Positions 14,708 to 22,534 of a DNA stretch of 25,370 bases are shown here, one piece after another (positions within the stretch are counted from its first letter, which is position 1; each line of letters begins with the position of its first letter). The notes below the pieces were generated by a model. It saw nothing but the letters and a program-made list of their open reading frames with translations, did no database searches and was not told where the DNA came from. This DNA is from Mollicutes bacterium (GTDB lineage Bacteria > Bacillota_I > Bacilli_A > Izemoplasmatales > Izemoplasmataceae), in the NCBI GenBank assembly GCA_003551455.1, contig PUMR01000056.1:1-25370 (forward strand). Direction: 5' to 3'. Made by a program: the position numbers and the translations under genes.

Positions 14708-15413
14708 ACGCATCAAGGCCGCACGGAAACTCCGGCAGAAAAAACACCGCCAAGCGGAGGAGCGGATGCTTCTCGAGGGTGCGAATCTCGTCACGGCCGC
14801 CGCGAAGAAGGGCCTTCTCGAGGAGGCGTTCGTCCTTGTCGGAAATGAAGCCTCCCACAAGGAGGCGAGCCCTGTCAGTGAACGGGTGATGAAAAGCCTC
14901 TCCGACCTCCCTTCGCCCCCCGACATCGTCGGCATCGCCCGCTTCCCCGATTTTCGCGCCCCGGGAGCGCGCGTGCTCTTCTTGGAACACATCCAGGACC
15001 CGGGCAACGTCGGCACGCTGCTAAGGAGCGCGCTCGCTTTCGGTTTCGGTTCCGTCGTCGGCGACCGTTCCGCCGATTTCTTCAGTCCCAAGGTCCTCCG
15101 CGCCACCCAGGGGGCGATCTTCGACCTCGACCTCCAAGAGATGCGTCTTGCCGACTTTTGTGCAACATACCCCGACCACAAGGTCGTGGCCGCGAGTTCC
15201 GAAGGAGGGGCCACACATCCGCATAAGCCCTCTTTGCCTTTCGTCCTCGTCCTCGGCAACGAGGGCGGAGGATTGTCCCAGACGGCGCTCGAGTGTGCCC
15301 ACTGCAAAGCGCACATCCCGACGGAGACCATCGAAAGTCTGAATGTGGCCGTCGCCGGCAGCATCCTCATGCATCATCTGCATGATTCCGACAAAGGACC
15401 TTTCCGGGTGTAG
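14685..15413 (+). CDS. SpoU/TrmH-family RNA 2'-O-methyltransferase
   Basis: A SPOUT-class enzyme that methylates a ribose 2'-OH in rRNA or tRNA using S-adenosylmethionine. The N-terminal part, with ARKLRQKKHRQAEERMLLEG, is the RNA-binding substrate domain; the knotted catalytic domain has motif 1 as NVGTLLRSALAFGF from residue 108, motif 2 as LGNEGGGLS near 190-198, and motif 3 as IPTETIESLNVAVAGSILMH. It resembles B. subtilis YsgA, but the modified position cannot be told. The product is 242 residues from ATG 14685, preceded by AAGGAGGTG at 14667-14675; an in-frame ATG at 14649 lacks a ribosome site. It is cotranscribed with thiI (overlap of 23 bases), so both genes modify RNA. The following promoter starts only four bases after its stop. 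Confidence 0.9.
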   Translation: MIDSLQNERIKAARKLRQKKHRQAEERMLLEGANLVTAAAKKGLLEEAFVLVGNEASHKEASPVSERVMKSLSDLPSPPDIVGIARFPDFRAPGARVLFLEHIQDPGNVGTLLRSALAFGFGSVVGDRSADFFSPKVLRATQGAIFDLDLQEMRLADFCATYPDHKVVAASSEGGATHPHKPSLPFVLVLGNEGGGLSQTALECAHCKAHIPTETIESLNVAVAGSILMHHLHDSDKGPFRV

Positions 15414-15416
15414 GGC

Positions 15417-15445
15417 TTGCCATATCATGCCCACTGTGATAGAAT
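15417..15445 (+). promoter_or_regulatory. Promoter of the rimP-nusA-infB operon
   Basis: TTGCCA (15417-15422), 17-base spacer, TAGAAT (15440-15445) with extended -10 TG at 15437-15438. Strong match on all elements; transcription would start near 15452. Confidence 0.8.
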
Positions 15446-15450
15446 ATCTA

Positions 15451-15498
15451 TGGCATATGTGTTAGACGAGTGGGTCGAATCCCACTCTTTTTATGCCA
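15451..15498 (+). promoter_or_regulatory. Leader hairpin with U tract, candidate attenuator of rimP-nusA
   Basis: GAGTGGG (15468-15474) and CCCACTC (15481-15487) form a 7-bp stem with a 6-base loop followed by TTTTT. An outer 7-bp pair, TGGCATA (15451-15457) with TATGCCA (15492-15498), would compete with the U tract. It lies between the promoter and rimP, so it can only control read-through into the operon. NusA-dependent autoregulatory termination in the same operon leader is known in B. subtilis; equivalence here is inference. Confidence 0.7.
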
Positions 15499-15515
15499 CC
15501 GGGAGGCGGAATACC

Positions 15516-15947
15516 ATGAAAGAACTGAAAGAGAAGATCCGTCAAGAAGTCGAGCGTCTGGGCTTCCATCTCTACGATTTGACCATCGGACCCAGGGGCA
15601 AGGACAAGGTGCTCTCGGTGAAGATCGACGACGAAGCGCCCGTTTCCATCGACGATTGTGTCCGGGTGAGCGAACATCTCTCGGACCTCTTGGACGAACT
15701 CGACCCCTTCGAGAAGTCCTACGTGCTCGAAGTCACCTCCGCCGGTGCGGAACACCCCTTGCGCGACACGGAAGAGATCCGCCGCGCCGAAGGCCGTTAT
15801 ATCCATGTGAAGACCGCCGAGCAGGAGATGGAAGGCTTTCTCACCGAGGTCACCGAGACCAGCATCACCATCAAGGACAAACAAGGAAACAAGACGACAT
15901 TCTTCATCGCCGACATTGAGAAGATCCGCTTGGCGATCGATTTCTAG
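15516..15947 (+). CDS. rimP: Ribosome maturation factor RimP
   Basis: Helps maturation of the 30S subunit. The 143 residues comprise the N-terminal alpha/beta domain, with GFHLYDLTIGPRGKDKVLSVKID and ISIDDCVRVSEHLSDLLDELDP-like segments and the hallmark YVLEVTSAGAEHPLRDTEE, and a C-terminal SH3-like domain from about residue 85 ending ADIEKIRLAIDF. ATG 15516 follows GGGAGGCGG; an open frame upstream covers the leader and is not coding. It is the first gene of a tight operon and is followed after eleven bases by nusA, the universal partner in Bacillota (ylxS-nusA). Confidence 0.95.
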   Translation: MKELKEKIRQEVERLGFHLYDLTIGPRGKDKVLSVKIDDEAPVSIDDCVRVSEHLSDLLDELDPFEKSYVLEVTSAGAEHPLRDTEEIRRAEGRYIHVKTAEQEMEGFLTEVTETSITIKDKQGNKTTFFIADIEKIRLAIDF

Positions 15948-15958
15948 GAGGAATCATC

Positions 15959-17065
15959 ATGCAAAGAAAAGCGTTTTTCGATGCGTTGGACGAACTCATC
16001 CGTCAACGCGGCCTCGACAAGGAGAAAGTCATGGCCATCATCGAACACGGACTCTTGAACGCCTACAAGAAAGAATACGACAACCGCGACAACGTCCGCG
16101 TCGTTTTCGACGAGGAAAAATACACCATCGGGGTGTATGCCGACTATGAAGTCGTCGAGGGAGAGCCCGAACACAAACACCAGATGAGTCTCGAAGAAGC
16201 GAAAGAACACAAAAAACGCGTGAAGCCGGGCGATGACATCACCATCAACGTCACCCCTTCCGACTTCGGACGGAACGCCGCCATGAGCGCGAAGCAGATC
16301 CTCAAACAAGGACTCAAGCAGCTCGAGCGCGAGAAGGTCTACGACGTCTTCAAAGACCGCGAGAACGAGATGGTGAACGCCGAGATCATCGCCATGAACC
16401 GCGACAAGGATTTCGTCACCCTCGACCTCGGTCACGACCTCATCACGAGCCTTCCCCGCAAGGAGCTCCTGCAGTCGGACACCGTCCGTGTCGGGGCGAA
16501 GATCAAGGTCTACATCACCAAGGTCGAGATGACCCCCAAGGGACCGAAAGTCTATGTCTCCCGCACCGACCGCAATCTTGTCAAACGCCTCATCGAGCAG
16601 AACGTCCCCGAGATCATGGACGGCACCGTCGAGATCATGGGCCTCGCCCGCGATGCCGGAAGACGCTCCAAGCTCGCCGTCTATTCGCATGACGAGAATG
16701 TCGACCCCGTAGGGGCGTGTCTCGGCAAGGAGTCGAAACGCAAAAAAGAGGTCGAAGAGGCCCTGCAAGGCGAAAAGATCAGTTTCTACCGCTGGAGCGA
16801 CGATGCCAAAGAACTCATCGCGAACGCGCTCGCCCCGGCGAAGGTCGTCGCCATCAACCCCGACAAGCGGGAACGGACCGCCGTCGTCATCGTCAAGGAC
16901 GAAGACTTCACCGGCGCCATCGGCTCCAAAGGGCAGAACGTCCGTCTCGCCGCGCAATCGAGCGGCTGGAAGATCGATATCAAATCCGTCGCCGATGCCG
17001 AGGAGATGGGCATAAACTACACCCCCTTGCACGAGGAGATGGAAACGGATGAAGAAGAAGCGTAA
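15959..17065 (+). CDS. nusA: Transcription termination/antitermination factor NusA
   Basis: RNA polymerase-binding elongation factor that promotes pausing and hairpin-dependent termination. The 368 residues match the short Bacillota form without the acidic repeats: N-terminal polymerase-binding domain (1 to about 125), S1 domain (about 135-200, with SLPRKELLQSD and YVSRT), KH1 (about 225-290) and KH2 (about 300-350). KH2 keeps GSKG at 322-325. KH1 is unusual: after VDPVGACLG it reads GKES at 256-259 instead of the GxxG loop usual in NusA, followed by a Lys-rich stretch. The rest of KH1 (GEKISFYRWSDDAKELIANAL) is normal. ATG 15959 has AGGAGG seven bases upstream. The 3' end overlaps rnpM by 17 bases. 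Confidence 0.97.
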   Translation: MQRKAFFDALDELIRQRGLDKEKVMAIIEHGLLNAYKKEYDNRDNVRVVFDEEKYTIGVYADYEVVEGEPEHKHQMSLEEAKEHKKRVKPGDDITINVTPSDFGRNAAMSAKQILKQGLKQLEREKVYDVFKDRENEMVNAEIIAMNRDKDFVTLDLGHDLITSLPRKELLQSDTVRVGAKIKVYITKVEMTPKGPKVYVSRTDRNLVKRLIEQNVPEIMDGTVEIMGLARDAGRRSKLAVYSHDENVDPVGACLGKESKRKKEVEEALQGEKISFYRWSDDAKELIANALAPAKVVAINPDKRERTAVVIVKDEDFTGAIGSKGQNVRLAAQSSGWKIDIKSVADAEEMGINYTPLHEEMETDEEEA

Positions 17066-17327
17066 GATTCCCTTGCGGCAATGTGTCGTGACGAGAGAAC
17101 GCCTTCCGAAAGGCGACCTCTTGCGCATCGTCAAAACCAAAGAGGGCGAAGTGAAAGTCGATGAGACCGGCAAGGCCCACGGACGCGGCGCCTATGTCAA
17201 GAAGGACGAGAAGACCGTCGCTACGGCCCGCAAGAAACACGCCCTCGACCGCGCCTTCGGCGTGAAAGTCCCCGAAGGCGTCTACGACGAGATTCTCGCG
17301 GTGATCAAGGATGGAAAGAAAGCCTGA
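17049..17327 (+). CDS. rnpM: YlxR-family RNA-binding protein RnpM
   Basis: A 92-residue basic protein of the YlxR (DUF448) family, which in B. subtilis binds RNase P RNA and modulates its activity. The motif is complete: PLRQCVVTRERLPKGDLLRIV, then a strand and the GKAHGRGAYVKKDEKTV signature. ATG 17049 lies inside the end of nusA with GAGGAG ten bases upstream. It overlaps the next gene by 17 bases. The position between nusA and ylxQ-infB is the standard one in Bacillota. Confidence 0.93.
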   Translation: MKKKRKIPLRQCVVTRERLPKGDLLRIVKTKEGEVKVDETGKAHGRGAYVKKDEKTVATARKKHALDRAFGVKVPEGVYDEILAVIKDGKKA

Positions 17328-17724
17328 CGCCTTGGGACTCCTGGGGCTTTCCATGCGGAAAGGCGCCGTCGTCACCGGAACGGAGAGGACCCTCCGCATC
17401 ATCCGTGAAGGGAAGAGGTCCCTTGTCTTCCTGGCGCGTGACGCCGGCGACAACCTAAGCAAGAAGATCAGACAAAAGACCGAACACTACCGGATCCCCC
17501 TCCACGAGGAGTTCTCCTCAGACGAACTCTCGGAGGCCATCGGTAGAAAGAACATAAAGGTCTGCGCTCTCGTGGATGCGGACATCCTCCGCGCATTCGA
17601 GGGTCGGACCGAAGAGAAAGAAAAGAGGTGCGCACCATGGCGAAAAGACCACAGAAGAAAAGAAGAGGAAGAAAGCGACCGGACCGACGTCCGTCGAAAC
17701 CCAAAATCAAAGAAGGTCCCGTGA
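17311..17724 (+). CDS. YlxQ, L7Ae-family RNA-binding protein, with extended tail
   Basis: The first 100 residues form an L7Ae/L30e-like domain of the kind that binds kink-turns in [38 protein letters not shown] and [16 protein letters not shown] are the recognisable parts. Its cellular job is not established. ATG 17311 is the first possible start because a stop lies at 17302-17304; GGTGA at 17300-17304 is six bases upstream. The protein has 137 residues, about 35 more than the family norm. The extra, highly charged tail is encoded in a different frame over the first 88 bases of infB, so the tail may simply reflect a missing stop codon. Confidence 0.88.
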   Translation: MERKPDALGLLGLSMRKGAVVTGTERTLRIIREGKRSLVFLARDAGDNLSKKIRQKTEHYRIPLHEEFSSDELSEAIGRKNIKVCALVDADILRAFEGRTEEKEKRCAPWRKDHRRKEEEESDRTDVRRNPKSKKVP

Positions 17725-19463
17725 CCTTCAAACCGGGCATGACCGTCGCCGACCTGGCCGACCAGATCGGTGTGAAGGTGAACGACATCATCAAGAAGGC
17801 GATGGCGGCCGGCATCATGGCGGGAAGGAACGACGCCCTCGAATTGGAGACCGTCGAACTCATCGCCGCCGACTACAACAAAGAGACCATCGAGGATACC
17901 AGCACCGACGAGAGCCGCTTCGAGGAACTCGAAGAGGAAGAGGATGAAAAAAGCCTCGAACTCCGTCCGCCCGTCGTCACCGTCATGGGTCATGTCGACC
18001 ACGGCAAGACGACCCTGCTCGACACCATCAGGAACGCCCGGGTCGTCGAGGGCGAAGCCGGCGGCATCACCCAGCACATCGGCGCCTATCGCTACCGGAC
18101 GAAAGAGGACAAGTCCATCACCTTCATCGACACCCCGGGACACGCGGCCTTCACCGCGATGCGCGCCCGGGGGGCGAGCGTGACCGACATCGCCGTCCTC
18201 GTCGTCGCCGCGGACGACGGCGTCATGCCGCAGACCCGCGAGGCGGTCGACCATGCCAAGGCCGCGGGATGCCCCATCATCGTCGCCGTGAACAAGATGG
18301 ACCTTCCCGGCGCCAATCCCGACAAGGTCAAACAGGAACTCGCCGATCTCGAACTCCTTCCCGAGGAATGGGGCGGCGAGACCATCTATGTCGAGATGAG
18401 CGCCCTCTCGGGCGAAGGCGTCGACCAGCTCATCGAGATGATCCTGCTCACCGCCGAGATCGAGGAGTTCAAGGCGAATCCCGACAGGAGCGCCAAGGGC
18501 GTCGTCATCGAGAGCGAGCTCGACAAGGGCCGCGGTCCCGTGGCGACCCTCCTCGTCCAACAGGGGACCCTGAAAGCGGGGGACATCCTCGTCGTGGGCG
18601 ATACGCACGGCCGAGTGCGCGCGATGACGGACGATCTCGGCCAGAGCGTCGACAAGGCCCTGCCGAGCACACCCGTCGAGATCATCGGCCTGCAGGACGT
18701 GCCCCAGGCGGGCGATCCCTTCAAGGTCTTCGCCGAGGAGCGCACCGCCAGGCAGATCGCTGAAAAACGCGCGGAACGCTCCATCAAGGAAGCCCGGGGC
18801 GCCCGCGCCTCGATGAGTCTGAAAGAGCTCTTCGCCAATCTCAGCGAGGCCGACAAGAAGGAACTCCGCATCATCGTCAAAGGCGACACGCACGGTTCCA
18901 TCGAGGCGCTCCGCTCCTCTTTGGAGAAGATCGATGTCGCCGGCGCCTCCATCGATGTCATCCGGGGCAGCGTCGGCACCATCACCGAGACCGACGTCTC
19001 GCTCGCCGAAGCGTCGGGGGCCATCGTCCTCGGCTTCAATGTGCGCCCCACCGCCGCCGTGCGCGAAGCCGCGCGGGAAAAGGGCGTGGAAATCCGTCTC
19101 TACAGCGTCATCTACAACGCCATCGACGATATCGAGAAGGCGATGAAAGGCCTGCTGGATCCCGAATACGAAGAAGTCGTCACCGGACAGGCCGAAGTCC
19201 GCGAGACCTTCAAGATCTCGAGACTCGGCACGGTGGCCGGCTGCTATGTGACGGACGGCTTCATCAAGCGGGACGCGCTCGTCCGTGTGATTCGCGACGG
19301 CGTGGTCGTCTACGAGGGCGAACTCGCGAGCCTCAAACGCTTCAAGGACGACGTCAAGGAAGTGAGACAGGGCTATGAGTGCGGCATGATGATCGAGAAT
19401 TTCAACGACGTCAAGACCGGCGACACCATCGAAGCCTCGACCATGAAGGAGGTAAAACTCTGA
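17637..19463 (+). CDS. infB: Translation initiation factor IF-2
   Basis: GTPase that places initiator tRNA on the 30S subunit and promotes 50S joining. The order is a short basic N-terminus (1-28), one IF2N domain (about 29-82), an acidic linker, the G domain with G1 GHVDHGKTT at 118-126, then [12 protein letters not shown] and SALSGEG, followed by domains II, III and the C-terminal tRNA-binding domain. The product has 608 residues, compact compared with 716 in B. subtilis, because the N-terminal extension is minimal. ATG 17637 has AGAGGTG with six bases between; GTG 17628 is part of that site and is rejected. It overlaps ylxQ by 88 bases, and its TGA stop shares an A with the rbfA start. Confidence 0.98.
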   Translation: MAKRPQKKRRGRKRPDRRPSKPKIKEGPVTFKPGMTVADLADQIGVKVNDIIKKAMAAGIMAGRNDALELETVELIAADYNKETIEDTSTDESRFEELEEEEDEKSLELRPPVVTVMGHVDHGKTTLLDTIRNARVVEGEAGGITQHIGAYRYRTKEDKSITFIDTPGHAAFTAMRARGASVTDIAVLVVAADDGVMPQTREAVDHAKAAGCPIIVAVNKMDLPGANPDKVKQELADLELLPEEWGGETIYVEMSALSGEGVDQLIEMILLTAEIEEFKANPDRSAKGVVIESELDKGRGPVATLLVQQGTLKAGDILVVGDTHGRVRAMTDDLGQSVDKALPSTPVEIIGLQDVPQAGDPFKVFAEERTARQIAEKRAERSIKEARGARASMSLKELFANLSEADKKELRIIVKGDTHGSIEALRSSLEKIDVAGASIDVIRGSVGTITETDVSLAEASGAIVLGFNVRPTAAVREAAREKGVEIRLYSVIYNAIDDIEKAMKGLLDPEYEEVVTGQAEVRETFKISRLGTVAGCYVTDGFIKRDALVRVIRDGVVVYEGELASLKRFKDDVKEVRQGYECGMMIENFNDVKTGDTIEASTMKEVKL

Positions 19464-19816
19464 TGGCCAACGTTAAACGCCTCGAATCCGACTTGAAGAA
19501 GGCGCTCACGGAAATCCTCCGCGAGGAGGCGAAAGACCCCGACATCGGCTTTCTGACCGTCACCGACGTCGACCTCACGAACGACCTTTCCTATCTCACA
19601 ATCCATTTCACCGTCCTCGAGAAAGAGGACGTCACGAGAGAAAGCGCCCAAAGAGCTCTGGAAAGGTCGAAGAAATTCTTGCGCACCCTGCTCATGGAAC
19701 GGGTGAAGATGCGCAAGGCGCCCGAGCTTAGGTTCCGCTACGATGAATCGCTCGAAACCGGGAACCGCATCGAACAAGGGCTGAAAAAGGTGCTGGAAAA
19801 GGACAAGAAGGACTGA
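19463..19816 (+). CDS. rbfA: Ribosome-binding factor A
   Basis: Small KH-like protein that binds immature 30S subunits and helps process the 5' end of 16S rRNA, especially in the cold. The 117 residues contain RLESDLKKALTEIL, DIGFLTVTDVDLTNDLSYLTI and the closing PELRFRYDESLETGNRIEQ motif. ATG 19463 overlaps the infB stop (TGATG) and is preceded by AAGGAGGT nine bases upstream; an in-frame ATG 84 bases earlier lies inside infB and lacks homology. It is the last gene of the rimP operon; the first base of the terminator stem is the final A of its stop codon. Confidence 0.96.
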   Translation: MANVKRLESDLKKALTEILREEAKDPDIGFLTVTDVDLTNDLSYLTIHFTVLEKEDVTRESAQRALERSKKFLRTLLMERVKMRKAPELRFRYDESLETGNRIEQGLKKVLEKDKKD

Positions 19817-19846
19817 GCGCAATTTTTTGCGCTTTTTCCCTTTTTT
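19816..19846 (+). terminator. Intrinsic terminator after rbfA
   Basis: AGCGCAA (19816-19822), loop TTTT, TTGCGCT (19827-19833), then TTTT, CCC and six more T. uvrC starts only 22 bases later with no visible promoter, so some read-through must occur or a promoter lies within rbfA. Confidence 0.85.
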
Positions 19847-19867
19847 GCGCGAAAGGGGCGAACCGCT

Positions 19868-21637
19868 TTGAAGGAGAGACTCGCCGACGTTCCCAGAAAG
19901 CCCGGTGTCTATCTCATGAAAGACGCCACCGGCCGTACACACTATGTCGGCAAGGCGAAGAACCTGAAAGCGCGGCTTTCAAGCTATTTCACAGGGTCGC
20001 ACGATTACAAGACCCAAAAGATGGTCGCCGCCACCGCCGATTTCGACTACATCGTGACCCTTTCCGAGATCGAGGCCTTGATCCTCGAACTCGACCTCAT
20101 CAAGAAAGAACAACCCCGTTACAACGTCCTCCTCACCGACGACAAGACCTACCCCTACATCGAGATCACGGAAGAGAGACACCCGAAACTCCGGGTGACG
20201 AGGAATGTCAAGAACAAGAAGAACCGTCATATCTATGGCCCCTATCCCGACGTCCGCGCCGCGCGGGAGACACTCCGGATCCTGAACAAGCTCTATCCGC
20301 TCCGGAAATGCCAACGTCTCCCCGACGAAGCCTGTCTCTATTGGCATCTCGGCCAGTGTCTCGCCCCCTGCATCAACAAGGTACCCAAAGAGGAATACGC
20401 ACCGCTCAAGAAACGCATCGACCGCTTTTTGCGCGGCGAGACGAAAGACATCATCGCCGATCTGCAAGAGAAGATGGCCGCGGCGAGCGAAAAACTTCAG
20501 TTCGAACGTGCCCAGGAATACAAAGAGACGATGGAAGCGATCCGCCAGACGACCGAGGCGAAACAGTCCGTCAACCTGAAGGACCCCTCCGGACGCGACA
20601 TCATCGGCATCGCCGCGGACGAGGAGTTCCTGGCCCTCGCCTTCCTGTTCGTGCGCAACGGCAAGATCGCCGCCACCGACAAGCGCCTCCTCGACAAGGA
20701 GGCCTCTCGCGAAGACGCTCTCAGCCAATACCTCGGCCAGTTCTACCAAGAACACCCCGCCCCGAAGGAAATCCTCCTCGAAGGCATCGAGGATCCCGAG
20801 GCCCTGGCGGCCGCTCTCGGCACGAAGGTCCACATTCCCAAGCGCGGCGTGAAACGCCGCCTGCTAGCCATGGCGAGCGCGAACGCCCAAGAGACGTTGA
20901 AGAACGAGCGGCTGAAGACGAAAGAGCGACAAGAGCGGACGCTCGGCGCCCTCGAGGAACTCGCCGAAGAACTCGACATCCCCGTCCCCTATCGCATCGA
21001 GGCCTTCGACAACGCCCACCTCTTCGGCACCCACGCCACGAGTGCCGTCGTGGTGTTCGTCAACGGCCGGCCCGAGCGGAAAGAATACCGGAAGTTCAAG
21101 CTCCGCACGGCCCGCGCCGCCGCCGACAGCGAACTCCTCGAGGAAGCAGTCTACCGTCGTTATCGCCGGCAGCTCATGGAGGAGAAGGAACTTCCCGACC
21201 TCATCCTCGTCGACGGCGGCATCCAGCAGATGCAAGCGACACAGGAAGTGCTCGCCGGTCTCGGCCTGTCTTTGCCCGTCGCCGGCATGGTGAAGTCGGG
21301 GGACCACAAGACCCATCATCTGCTCGACGCGGCGCACAACACCATAGCGCTCACGAAGACGGGGCGGCTCTTCCGACTGCTTTCCAACATCCAGGAGGAA
21401 GCCCACCGCTTCGCCACCGAATACCACAAGAAGATCCGGGGGAAAGGCCTTTTCGAGAACATCCTCGACGATATCGAGGGTGTCGGCGAAAAGACGAAGA
21501 AGAAACTCCTCAAAACCTTCAAGACCATCCGGGGAATCCGCGAGGCGGACGAAGAAGAATTGCGCGCCCTCGGTATCCCCAAAAAGACCATCAAAAGGAT
21601 CAAGACCCGCCTAGACCAAGATGACAAAGACAGGTGA
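19868..21637 (+). CDS. uvrC: UvrABC excinuclease subunit C
   Basis: Makes both incisions in nucleotide excision repair after UvrA and UvrB load. The 589 residues equal the family length. Domains: GIY-YIG nuclease (GVY 13-15, YVG 26-28, R36) for the 3' cut; a four-cysteine cluster site C148, C156, C164, C168, shown in E. coli UvrC to hold a [4Fe-4S] cluster; the UvrB-binding UVR motif near 195-230; the RNase H-like endonuclease domain with IEAFDNAH and FVNGRPERKEYRKFK for the 5' cut; and C-terminal helix-hairpin-helix motifs. The start is TTG 19868, with AAAGGGG nine bases upstream, because the translated KERLADVPRKPGVYLM aligns with family N-termini and no ATG is nearby. The 3' end lies four bases before the next gene. 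Confidence 0.96.
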   Translation: MKERLADVPRKPGVYLMKDATGRTHYVGKAKNLKARLSSYFTGSHDYKTQKMVAATADFDYIVTLSEIEALILELDLIKKEQPRYNVLLTDDKTYPYIEITEERHPKLRVTRNVKNKKNRHIYGPYPDVRAARETLRILNKLYPLRKCQRLPDEACLYWHLGQCLAPCINKVPKEEYAPLKKRIDRFLRGETKDIIADLQEKMAAASEKLQFERAQEYKETMEAIRQTTEAKQSVNLKDPSGRDIIGIAADEEFLALAFLFVRNGKIAATDKRLLDKEASREDALSQYLGQFYQEHPAPKEILLEGIEDPEALAAALGTKVHIPKRGVKRRLLAMASANAQETLKNERLKTKERQERTLGALEELAEELDIPVPYRIEAFDNAHLFGTHATSAVVVFVNGRPERKEYRKFKLRTARAAADSELLEEAVYRRYRRQLMEEKELPDLILVDGGIQQMQATQEVLAGLGLSLPVAGMVKSGDHKTHHLLDAAHNTIALTKTGRLFRLLSNIQEEAHRFATEYHKKIRGKGLFENILDDIEGVGEKTKKKLLKTFKTIRGIREADEEELRALGIPKKTIKRIKTRLDQDDKDR

Positions 21638-21641
21638 TCAG

Positions 21642-22511
21642 ATGCTCGTCCACGGTAGGATTCTGCACACGGATGAAACCAGACGCCTCCTCGAGGTCGT
21701 CTTCCGCAAAGAACGGAAGCAGTGCTATCTGCAACGGGCGCAATTCAACCGCCTCCAGGATTTCTTGCATCCGGGCAACTTCGTCGTCCTCGCCATCAAA
21801 CGCATCGACAAGAAACGGGGCGTACGCCGTCATGTGGTGGAGACCGTCAAACGCATCGTCCGCCCCTCGCCGCGCCGTTCCCTCGTCCTCTACAGCGAGA
21901 CGGACATCCGCACCGAAACGGTCCGCTTCTTGAACGGCCTCGGCAAAAAGCTCTTCCTCGACCTCGAGATGAGTATGCACCCCTACCACAAGGACAAGGA
22001 TTTCAAACAGGAGATCATCCAGGCGGGATACGTCCTCGTCAATGCCGAAGGCGAAACCCTCGAGACCTTCCGTGGTTTCATCCGCCCCACCCGCCACAAA
22101 AAACTCACGAAGCGGACGAAGAAGTTCCTCGGGGTGACGCAGGAAGAAGTCGAGGCGGGCCTCCCCTACGAAGACTTCCACGAGCATCTGCAAAAACTCC
22201 TGCAAAAGCACCGCCCGGCGGTCATCGTCTGGGGAAAGAACGACATCCTCGCCCTAAAGGAGTCCTTTGCGATCAACCGTCTCCCCCCGATCCGTCCCCG
22301 CATCCGTTTCGTGAACCTCCTTGAACTCTACAAGACCTATTACGGCTTGAAAGACGACGTCGGTCTGCTCACCGCCTTCAACAACCACGGGGAAGAAAGA
22401 GAGGGCCAGCGTCACGACGCCTATGACGACGCCTTGATGACGAAAGCGGTATTCGAGCGTTTCCTGGCCGAAGTGAACGCCCTCCACCCGCGTGTTCCCA
22501 ATCGTTCCTGA
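21642..22511 (+). CDS. DEDDh 3'-5' exonuclease with an N-terminal domain of unknown function
   Basis: A 289-residue protein in two parts. Residues about 100-280 form a DnaQ-like exonuclease of the KapD/ERI-1 type: Exo I DLE with D107 and E109 in LFLDLEM, Exo II D201 in WGKNDILALK, and Exo III H258 and D263 in RHDAYDDALM, so the active site looks complete. Residues 1-95 are basic, with HGRILHTDETRRLLEV and FVVLAIKRIDKKRGVRRHV segments suggesting a small beta-barrel that may bind nucleic acid; I do not recognise this domain. ATG 21642 is preceded by AGGTGA overlapping the uvrC stop; ATG 21621, inside uvrC, has no ribosome site. Coupling to uvrC suggests a role in DNA repair, but RNA substrates are equally possible for this subfamily. 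Confidence 0.85.
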   Translation: MLVHGRILHTDETRRLLEVVFRKERKQCYLQRAQFNRLQDFLHPGNFVVLAIKRIDKKRGVRRHVVETVKRIVRPSPRRSLVLYSETDIRTETVRFLNGLGKKLFLDLEMSMHPYHKDKDFKQEIIQAGYVLVNAEGETLETFRGFIRPTRHKKLTKRTKKFLGVTQEEVEAGLPYEDFHEHLQKLLQKHRPAVIVWGKNDILALKESFAINRLPPIRPRIRFVNLLELYKTYYGLKDDVGLLTAFNNHGEEREGQRHDAYDDALMTKAVFERFLAEVNALHPRVPNRS

Positions 22512-22534
22512 ACCAAAAAAGGAGGATGGTCGCG

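Noticed and set aside
15451..15498. A genuine tRNA gene before rimP
   Set aside because: Only 48 bases, no D-arm or anticodon arm, and a T-loop one base short.
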